Assembly (NCBI RefSeq): GCF_021917145.1 | Contig: NC_061073.1 | Span: 16,115,840-16,179,839 of the forward strand | DNA from: Hypomesus transpacificus | Taxonomy: Eukaryota > Chordata > Actinopteri > Osmeriformes > Osmeridae | Length of the DNA stretch: 64,000 nt | Direction of reading: 5' to 3' | Shown: one piece after another, positions 43,582 through 64,000 of the stretch | Position numbering within the stretch: position 1 is the stretch's first letter | Layout of the letters: each line of letters starts with the position of its first letter | The notes under the pieces: generated by a model | The model's input: the letters and a program-made list of their open reading frames with translations, nothing else | Database searches by the model: none | What the model was told of the DNA's origin: nothing | Position numbers and translations under genes: made by a program

Positions 43582-46500
43582 TCAGTGCTCCTGCAGGGCC
43601 TTCTGATAGTGATACAGCAGACAGTCTGGCAGCTCGAGTACAGGAGAGCGCAGCCACACAGCCAGGGAGTTGTCATGGACACGGCAGTGCATCAGACAAG
43701 GCTGACCCTGAAGCAGACGGCAAGCCACAATCCCCTCCAACCCTGAGACACAAGAGGAAAAGGTCAACATCATCATCAGTCCACTTCAAGCAACGGCTTC
43801 TATATAGAGACGCCTTTAGGCTCTCTGGCGCTGTGAACAGAATGATAACAGCCTTCTCACCTATGATGTCCACCACGTGAAGCTGGAGTTTCTCCTTTAG
43901 GGCGTTAAGCGTGGCTGTGAGAGGGTCCTGGTCGTCTTGGACGAGTTTCAAGTTCTGTTTCGTGTCGTGAGTGTAGGACAACCACATTCTCCCATACTCC
44001 TCTGTGGACACAGGCAGGGGCCTGTCGGAGAGAAGAGAATGAATGTTGACGGCACACAATTTGTAAACGGCCAAACTACCAAACAAGGCAGACAGATAGC
44101 GTATAGAGACATAGTGTATCTGTTCCTATTAAGACAGCTAATATATTGACAGATACACTAGCGCCTAGACAAAAGGTGTACCAATATTGTATAGCTAGTT
44201 TATAAACAGTAGTGTACCTGATAAAGTCAGTCAGGTAAAGTCGGTGTGAGAACTGTGCTGCCTGTGGTTCTCCAAGAGGCATCTCGTAGGACACCACACC
44301 CGCCAGCTCTACCTGAGGAGAGGGGGTCTTCATCACCAGGGAGTACTTGTACACTGCAACACCATGGCCGGCCAGCTCTTCTGGGGCGCCATCGGACAGG
44401 CAAGAGACCTGGGGGGGGGGGGGAAGTACAACAACATCATGTAGAAACGGGCTCGCGTTCTATTAAAGCAGTCTACTGTTCTATTAAAGCAGTCTACTGT
44501 TCTATTAAAGCAGTCTACTGTTCTATTAAAGCAGTCTACTGTTCGACCGTAGCTCTACCTCCAGTTCTCCAGTACACGTGAGCTGCAGTAGCAGGTGTTG
44601 GACGTCCGAGTCTGAGGAGTTGGAGACGAAGAGGATGAGCAGGAAGGTGTCCTCTGTGGAGACGGTACAGGCTGAGAGCGCCAGGCTTCGGTTGGAGCAC
44701 AGGGGGGCGATGTCGGAGCGGGCCATCCCAGAAAGCTCGGCCGGTAAGTGAGAGCTCAGGCAGGGGTTCCTGGGTCTGTCTGGGTCTGTGTGTGTGGCTG
44801 GCTCCATAGTCTCCATGCCGATGCCGCTGGTGAGGGGCAGGACGTGGGCTGCAGTCTCATCTGGGGAGGGCGTCTCCTCTGGATCGCAGGTGCCATTTGT
44901 GGCGGTCAGGTCTGGTGTGCGTTCAGTGTTCTTTGGGGAAACGACCTCATCCGAGGGGATGTTGGTTGAGTCCAGGAGGTTGTTGCCCAGCAGGCTGTGA
45001 GAGGATAAAGAGGATCTCTCAACGGACCCTGACGAGGATCCGTGTCCTCTGGGCTTCCTCCTGAACCGCTGTGGCACTGCGTCCGTCTTCCCCATCTGTT
45101 TGGGCCAAAACCGATGATGAAAAACCCACAATTCAACCGTCTTTACTTGGAGTAAACATCCAATCACATTTGAGATGACTGTACCAGACACACAGCGTTT
45201 TGTGCCCCCAGGCCAACGAAGAGAGCCGAGGCGAGCTGCTGCCTCTGGAGGTCGGGCTCAGGGGTGGGGGTCTGTGTCTGGGGGCTGTCAGCGCTCCCTT
45301 GCTGGCTGGAGGAGAGGAGGGGGCTGGGACCCTCCACCTGGGCCGCTTCCTCCACCACCTCCTTCTGGGCCAGATAGCCCTGCTTGCCCCACACTCTCTT
45401 CACACCGTCTAGCTTTAGGGTGGTGGGGCTGGGGGAAGGAAAAAAATTAAAACACTGGGATGCCAGTCTTGGTTCCATACTGAATCTCTAAAATCTGTGG
45501 TCTTCAACCCTGGTCCTTTGGGAGCATTGTCCAGTATGTTTTAAATGTTTCCAAGATCGAACACACCTGATGATTCAAATGAAAGGGTTGCTACCAAGCT
45601 CTGCAGAACCCTGATAATGATGATTTGGATCAGGTGTGTTGGATATCGAATATACAGTGGGCAGTGAAGACCAGGGTTCAAGACCACTGCTCTAAATCAT
45701 CCAGTAATACACAATTCCCTACCAGACACAAAAATGTCTGAACAGATATTGAACGTACGCTGCTCTCTGTGAGGGATCGGTGCTGTTCCCTGAGCTCACG
45801 GACAGGAGAGTGGGAGACTGTCTGTCGGAGATGCAGCAGGAGGACAGACTGACAGGCAGGGACAGGCCGTAGGGCTCCAGGCTCAGGGCTGAGGGACAAG
45901 TCAAGAACATCAGGACGGACGATGACGTCATCGTGGTGACAGGTAGAGAGGAGAGGAAGTGTCTGTGGGGGGGGGGGGGGTCTTACCTTTCTCCTGGGAC
46001 AGCTCCTCTTGTCTCTGGTGGGGAGGTTTGTACGGAGCAGCTCCAGCAGCGAGGGCCTCAGAGACAAAGCCGTCCAGAAACGACAGGGAAGAGTCCACCT
46101 GGGCAACGTCAGGACGCATCACGTTAGCAGGCGTCCTATAGAGCAGCGGTTCCCAACCCTGGTCCTCAGGGAACACCTGTCCTGCATGCTTTAGATGTTT
46201 CCCTGCTCCAAAACAGCTGATTCAAATGGAAGTCGCTTTGGATAAAAGCGTCTGCTAAATCCGTCAATGAATGGGTCGTTATCCAGCTCTGCAGAAGCCT
46301 GCTCATGACCATTCATTTGAATCAGGTGTGTCAGAGCAGGGAGACATCTAAAACATTCAGGACAGGTGTTCCCTGAGGGAGCAGGGTTGGGAACCACTGC
46401 AGTAGAGCAGGTGTGCTGTCCCCTCACAGACTGTGCTGTTGTGTCCCTTACCTCCAGGGGCTCCAGGGTGCAGCGGCGCGTCATTACCCTGCTCCGCAGC

Positions 46501-49500
46501 TCCGCGTCCTGGCTAAGGTGCTGCAGCTCCTGGGCCTTCTGCCTCAGCACGGTGTCCAGAGAGCCGGTGTACCTGTCGCACACCTGCTGGACCAGGGCGG
46601 CGCAGGCAGGGCCCTCACACAGCTTCATCATGGCTGTCAGGACCCAGCTCCTGGTCTCGTTGCTGGTGTGGTTTAGATCCAGCAGCCTGGCCAGGAGGCG
46701 TGTGACGGTGGTGGCTTCCAGGTCGTCTCTCAGGTGAGAGTATTCACCAAGGACCTGAGAGAGAGACATAGGGGATGTCATAGATTTTTTTAAAAGAAAA
46801 AACATCGAACAATATGTTTTACCTCCATGCATTGCATCAGAAAACTTTTATATCATTTCCACTTAATGAAATACCTAACTAAAATCTTGTTTTATAACTT
46901 TTTTGAGAGAGACAATCCAGTTCTTGGCGTTCTGATTGCACCTAACCCAGTTCAACACATTCACAGCTCAAGTTCAGGAAATCTTTGTGTGACAAGGATC
47001 CTGGAGTTATGACCAGCTTCTTTAAAGTGTAAAGTGTTTACCCAGCTGATGACCTGCAGGAATCTCTGGGGCAGTTTGGCTGGATCCTCCTGTAGCAGGC
47101 GCACATACGAGTCCACAGCAAACAGCCTCAGGTGTCTGTCCTCCTCCTCGCTGTCGAAGCCTGCGCCAGACACGTCAGGAACCAAATCAATCAGGCCACG
47201 TTAACGAGCTTTCAATCAGGCCACGTTAACAAGCTTTCAATCAGGCCACGTTAACGAGCTTTTCACTGCCACTGTTGAGGGAGTGCAAGTATGTATCTGG
47301 AGTATGTGCATTATTTTACCCTCAGAGAGGAGTCTGAGGAAGCTGTTTGGAATATCAGCCTGCATTGTGTCTCCCCCCAGCGAGAACACTGCATTCATGG
47401 TCTGAATGAACCACCCATTATCTGGAGCATATGTATAGAGGTTGATAGGAACAAACTCTCAGCAGTCAATGAACAGAAACACCAACAACATGTACAAATA
47501 CAGCCAGAATCATAACAATGATCGATATCTAAACAGGAATAAAAACTGTCACGATAACGAAAGGATATTTTTCTGCCACTTCTGCCACTTTCCCCACCAG
47601 GTCGATAGTGCTGTAGTCATCGTTACTAAACCTGAGAAACTCCAGCATCTTCTCCACAATGACTGTCACATTTTGGCCGTTGGTTATCCTGAAGAGTAAC
47701 TCCAGGGTCTGAAGGGGGACAGAGGCATTAAAACATTAGCACATGAACAAACTGGCAGGATCACAACGCATTTGTAAAGGGCCATGTCTCACCTCGCGCT
47801 TGATCATGAGGTCTGAGTGATCTAGACACTCAATGATGGTCACCTGATGCTGCAATGCCAGGTTCGCATCCTGCTGCACCACAAATGTCAGGGCCTTCAG
47901 TCCTGAAACCCCAAACATGTAACAGTAGTAGTAAGTTGCTTTGTCTAATGAAAACAGAAGATTGATTGCAAATGTAATTCAAAAAGGTCTTACCCAGATA
48001 TTTGAGGTTTATCTTAGGAGATAGAACAAAATTCCCAATGCATTTCACAGCTTTCTCCAAGAGCTCAGATTTGGGATGAATTGTGTAAATAGCTCTCACA
48101 CACTCGTACAATATTGCTGTTGAAAAATGTTAATATGAATTTAAGGACCAGTGTGCAGCCATTTAACTTGAGTCATAGTTCAATACATTCTGTAAAAAAA
48201 ATGATGTCGTACCATAAGTAATATTGTGGTTCATCTCTGCTCTGCGTAAGCACTCGTCAAGTACATCATACATAATCTCGCTTGTGCTGTCAGAAACATG
48301 AACATTCAACTGAAAAACACTTTACAGAGACTAGACACTTGACTCCAGCACATGTAATGTGTTAACATAGAAAGGGGGGTGAATGAGTGGTCACTACAGG
48401 GTACCTCTGGTCATCTTTGCCCAGGAGAGCCAGTATTTTGAGCAGCTGGATCTGCAGCCAGGGAGCTGGTACACTGTGGTAGTTAAAGTCCATGGGGAGC
48501 TTCCCCCCTATCACCTGTTTCAGGATGGTCACAAAGCTTCCCGTCAAGTCCTTGTAAACGTCGGGGCTCTCCTGTGAGGTCAAAACACAGCATGTTACCT
48601 TGACGACGGTCAATGGCGCCATAAGATGTGCTTGTGCAGCAAACAAAAACTGAATTGTGAAATCATCTTTTGCAGCGTTATACTAACTGACCAAACACTT
48701 GACATACACTTGCACGTCTAAGTAAGGGATAATGTATAGAACGCCGGTCATTATCGAGAAAATAAGCCCCTACAGGGCAAACAACACCCCAACACGAATT
48801 ATCCCGCTTATTACACCGCTACTTGCCAACAAAATTACTTAACACAGTGTGTCTTTTTACAATTTATTTGTTACCATTCGTAGTGTTGATCAGCAGAGAA
48901 ATAGTTCGCCAAAGACGTTGAACTTCATAAACTGAACATTCTTTAGGCTTCAAATCAGCTGACGTCGCTAAGCAACGGAGTACGCTGGGGTTGAAAAGTT
49001 ACCGGACTACTTGCAGAGTGCTACGAAACACGTGAATCAGAAGCAAAAAGGCCACTTTCCTTGACAGCGGTCTGTTATTCATAGCAACGGTCTGTCAACA
49101 GACCGCAGAACGTTGGGAAGCCCCATTCAAGTGAATGGAGCTTTCTACAGCGTTAAGAACAGCCGTGTAATAAGTCGTGTTATATAGCAGGACGGTACCT
49201 TTATCATCAGTAGGTAAATGTGTAAAGAAGCTGTCATAACTCCAGGATCCTTGTCACACAGAGCTTTCCTGAACTTGCTGTGAATGTGTTGAACCTGGTT
49301 AGGTGCAATCAAGTAGAACTTGTACAGTGCAAGAACTGCCTTCCTCCGAATGATTTCCCTGTAAACATTGACAAATGTTGACAATCAATCACAAGTACAG
49401 GGCTAATTTAACTCAAGCAAACAATCATTTAAAGATCCACGTTGCGATGCTTACTTTGGATGTGCGAGCTTATCCTCCACTAGAGGCAAAATTGCAGGTA

Positions 49501-50418
49501 TCATATCTTTGGGGAACATCTGACTGACAACAGTTAAAGCCATGCACACCTCAATAAGGTTTGTGCTTTGAAGATCCTGAAAAAGACAAATGACTTTTCA
49601 GATTTCACCATACACACTCTCCTCGATATAAGGCAGAGATCTCAGTTGAAGTGTTACCCTTAAAACTGTGTTGACAAGTAGAAGCAGCAACTCGTGGCTT
49701 TCATTAAGAAACAGGGACACACCGAGGTAACCTAAAACACCAAGATATCATTCATAAGAATCTCTCACAGACTAATTTAGTACAGATAAAGGGTCTTTAT
49801 ATCATGCAACAGTTTTAAAAGGAACATACCCACTCTCTTCTCAAGCACACTGCCTTGCTGAGCCAGCTTGATGGCATGAATGTAGGTGAAGGATGCCTCG
49901 TAGCCAAGCATTTCACAGTAAATGGCTCTCACCATAATCTCCTTCATCTGCCTCTGATTGAGGATAAAACATAATTACAGTCAGAAAATATTTGGTTATT
50001 GATAACGTACAAAGAGCCCTGTTTAAGCCTTTAAACGAAACTTACCATGGTGGTGTTGGGGGAGGAAACTTGCTCTTTGATTGCGACCAGTTCACGTTTG
50101 ATAAGCTTTTCCTCTTCCTTTAGAAAACAAAATACAGTCTTTCTTAGTCCTTAGATAGCTAGCCTGCTAACGTTGCGGGTTGCATACATCAAAGTGGCTA
50201 GCTAGACAGCCGCAGCTAGCAATACCCAGAGTTGTAAAACATCTAATATGTACGTGTTTAACTGGTGTGTAACTCACATGTTTAGATGTCAGCTCAGTTA
50301 TGCCCCTGATGAGACTTCCTAATTTTGAGGTGGATGAAAGTTTTCCAGAGCCTGATTGAGAGTCCAGTGACAGGAGACTCGGGAGAGCTGTCAGTGTCTT
50401 CTCAACAACATCACTCAT
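43582..50418 (-). CDS. ap4e1: AP-4 complex subunit epsilon-1
   Basis: Large subunit of the AP-4 adaptor, which sorts cargo such as ATG9A at the trans-Golgi network without clathrin; human mutations cause spastic paraplegia. The start MSDVVEKTLTALPSLLSL matches human MSDIVEKTLTALPGLF; a non-ATG in-frame extension exists upstream. Trunk (adaptin N) motifs, each in its own exon: KLGSLIRGITELTSKH, RRKAVLALYKFYLIAPNQVQ, HIHSKFRKALCDKDPGVM, YKDLTGSFVTILKQVIGGKL, PAPWLQIQLLKILALLGKDD, LSPKINLKYLG and HQVTIIECLDHSDLMIKRE. The linker is SLSFLDGFVSEALAAGAAPY then KPPHQRQEE, followed by a long Ser-rich hinge exon (about 44560-45108) and the ear, ending QPCLMHCRVHDNSLAVWLRS and LYHYQKALQEH. Introns carry two minisatellites and two MITE copies. 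No disrupted exon was noticed, but I did not sum every exon. CYP19A1 adjacency fits human 15q21. Confidence 0.94.
44459..44544 (+). repeat. 21-bp tandem repeat, about 4 copies
   Basis: Units TATTAAAGCAGTCTACTGTTC start at 44461, 44482, 44503 and 44524, essentially identical. They lie between ap4e1 exons, next to a run of 12-13 G near 44410. Confidence 0.95.
45497..45688. mobile_element. Foldback MITE, copy 2
   Basis: GTGGTCTTCAACCCTGGTCC at the left and CCAGGGTTCAAGACCAC at the right form inverted arms, in an ap4e1 intron. Confidence 0.75.
46145..46400. mobile_element. Foldback MITE, copy 3
   Basis: Arms GGTTCCCAACCCTGGTCCTC and GAGCAGGGTTGGGAACC, about 100 bp each, with internal GTCGCTTTGGATAAAAGCGT resembling a SINE tail. 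Ap4e1 intron. Confidence 0.75.
47188..47262 (+). repeat. 25-bp tandem repeat, 3 copies
   Basis: Units CAATCAGGCCACGTTAACGA GCTTT start at 47188, 47213 and 47238 with one G/A difference. They lie just upstream, in gene sense, of the ap4e1 exon ending near 47160. Confidence 0.95.
48680..49185. mobile_element. Possible interspersed repeat in ap4e1 intron
   Basis: Sequence such as ATAATGTATAGAACGCCGGT, TTATCCCGCTTATTACACCG and CCCCATTCAAGTGAATGGAG resembles repeated fish DNA, with an internal inverted pair (GCGGTCTGTT and AACAGACCGC at 49066-49110). Family and ends are not resolved. Confidence 0.3.
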
Positions 50419-51557
50419 TGCGGCGCTCAAATAAGGCCTGAAAACCTAGGAATTGTTTGTAAAAGGAGACTTAATGATCCATTTGACTACAGTACCCAAC
50501 GTGTTTCAAACAACGCAGGCAATTATCACTACGGAGATGAGTAGCATAAATGTTCACATAAACAAGCACGTAGTCGGCCATTGTTTTGATTCGGCGTTTT
50601 CTATTGCGTCACTTCCTGTTCTATCTGGAAAACTTTATATATACGAACAGGAATCGTGTTAACAATGTTCTCGATCAAGCCTACAATAACAGCACTCGAA
50701 CATCAGACACGTTAGTATTTCAATAAATACACAATCTCTCAACTATATATATCTATTTCAGTAATGACAAAACAGTAGATTCATATTCCAAAGTGAGTTT
50801 ATTATGTTTTTGAGATTTTGGTAAATGTTTCCTTATTTTAGCAATTTGTAAGCTATATACATTTAACTAAGGTAAAATAATTGCAACAAGAATTAAAATC
50901 ATGATTAATACACCAATGGCACGAACAGAAGTAGTCTTTATTCTAATAGGTGGATCGTTTTTATTTGAGTGCTGATAAACATCAGGAATTCGTCTACCGT
51001 GTAGGCCAGGATCTCTCAAGTAACAGAAAACGTAAATTCCACAGTACAAGTGGAATACGGGAAGAAAACATTAAAACGTACAATACAAAATTATTAGGAA
51101 GATAAAGTGACATAAAGTGAGACAAACTTGTCTTCTGGGTGGTTTTTGCTCTATCTCTGGTATGTCAGCAGAGCTAAACAATGATATATTGAGACCAGAA
51201 CATTCAACAAAAGTCTCTACGCATTTTTGCACATTTCTACATCCTCATGTACACTTTTGTTTATCCAACAGATTGAAACAATCTGATCAAAGCATGTACA
51301 GGATTCTCCTAATCAGTCAATAAGGTTTCCTTCAACATTTTCAATGCTTCTAAATATTTTCCACCTTGTAAATTAATCACAATAAAAATGATAGTCCCCA
51401 ATGCTATAAAGTCATTTATCTGACATGCATTTGTATATGATATATTGAACTTGTATCACGTGGAATACACCTAAACACATATCTATGATTGTACTGAGGC
51501 AGAGTATCCATCTCTTTCAGCTGACTTTTTCCTCTTTCACTGTCTTCGTCTCCATCT
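50419..51557. other. ap4e1 promoter region and gnb5 3' flank
   Basis: AT-rich. The left end should hold the ap4e1 promoter and the right end the gnb5 3' UTR. A minus-strand open frame at 50867-51049 ends in a hydrophobic segment (see findings) but is not a confident gene. Confidence 0.5.
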
Positions 51558-54762
<3,205 letters not shown>

Positions 54763-55429
54763 TTCAGGAGTAATAGGAAATCTCATATATGTTTCTGTTG
54801 TCAAAGCAGCGATGGGCAGTAAAAGGGTTTTTCAGTCGGGCTCACAGCTGATGCAGCTGTCATGACGTCAGAGAAGATGCTCTTTCAGCTTCCACGGGAG
54901 GTTTCTTGCTCATGCGCCGTTCGATAGAACCGTCCAGAGCAAAAAGCTACGCATTTCAAACGTTATCACTAAAATTAGTGCTGAAAAGTAGTTTGACATA
55001 AATAGAAAAATAGAAAAACACAGACAAAAACACTGTCATAACATGTCATAACAAGTCATAACAGACTAAAACGATTTATTTAAAATACACTCAGATTTGT
55101 AAGAAAATATACTCAAAAGTGCACGTCAAAACATGTTATAAAGCAACAACTTTGCTGATGAAGCTTTGAACTGTACTAAAGGTGACGTGGTTGCTTACAT
55201 TTGAACTGTGTTGAATCATTCATTACATTAGAAAATCTTAATTCAGTAACAAATGGTGGTAAATCAAAGTTCTGCCCAATACTTAGAGCACAAGCAATTA
55301 CATCATATTATTCATCCTCAAATGTATTTAGCTTGGCAGTCACTTGGCACAGTCTACATCAAACCACATACACGGTAATAACTGAAAACATTGGGGTCTT
55401 GATTTTCCTGATCAGAAGTGCTGGCCGTG
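54763..55429. other. gnb5 promoter region and myo5c 3' UTR
   Basis: Gnb5 5' region at the left. Short GTCATAACA repeats lie at 55036-55065. TTTATT at 55075-55080 is a likely myo5c polyadenylation signal on minus, about 350 bp after its stop. No other gene. Confidence 0.55.

Positions 55430-64000
<8,571 letters not shown>

Overview
The window is a gene-dense stretch of a teleost fish nuclear genome. All genes have vertebrate exon-intron structure and teleost-like products. A tRNA-derived SINE, whose 3' end matches the 'CATTTAGCAGACGCTCTTATCCAGAGCGACTTACA' type common in fish, recurs about eight times, and there are palindromic and hAT-like MITEs. A full-length PRDM9 (KRAB, SSXRD, PR/SET, zinc-finger array) points to a non-acanthomorph teleost such as a smelt or salmonid relative; that placement is inference.

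Layout, left to right: slc5a12 (-, C-terminal end off the left edge), fibin (+, single exon), tmem178b (-), spi1/PU.1 (+), prc1 (+), ubap1l (-), clpx (-), prdm9 (-), cyp19a1 brain-type aromatase (+), ap4e1 (-), gnb5 (-), and myo5c (-, motor N-terminus off the right edge). Exons were rebuilt from splice sites and homology recalled from known proteins. For spi1, tmem178b, ubap1l, clpx and prdm9 the summed exon lengths are exact multiples of three, so these genes look intact.

The genes do not form one pathway. The order joins two conserved blocks: genes whose human counterparts lie on 11p (SLC5A12, FIBIN, SPI1) and genes whose counterparts lie on 15q (PRC1, UBAP1L-CLPX, CYP19A1-AP4E1, GNB5-MYO5C). 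Prdm9 sits between the CLPX and CYP19A1 segments.

The most notable locus is prdm9 (31.4-35.8 kb). It encodes an apparently complete 693-residue meiotic hotspot-specifying methyltransferase with all three catalytic tyrosines. Its seven near-identical 84-bp zinc-finger repeats differ almost only in DNA-contact codons. Second is the aromatase gene, with a perfect palindromic oestrogen response element beside a TATA-like box upstream, a probable GC-AG intron and a lengthened exon. Non-coding DNA holds SINEs, three copies of a foldback MITE (one split by a SINE), several minisatellites, long G/C homopolymers and purine-rich introns. No rRNA gene, functional tRNA gene, CRISPR array or retroviral element was seen.
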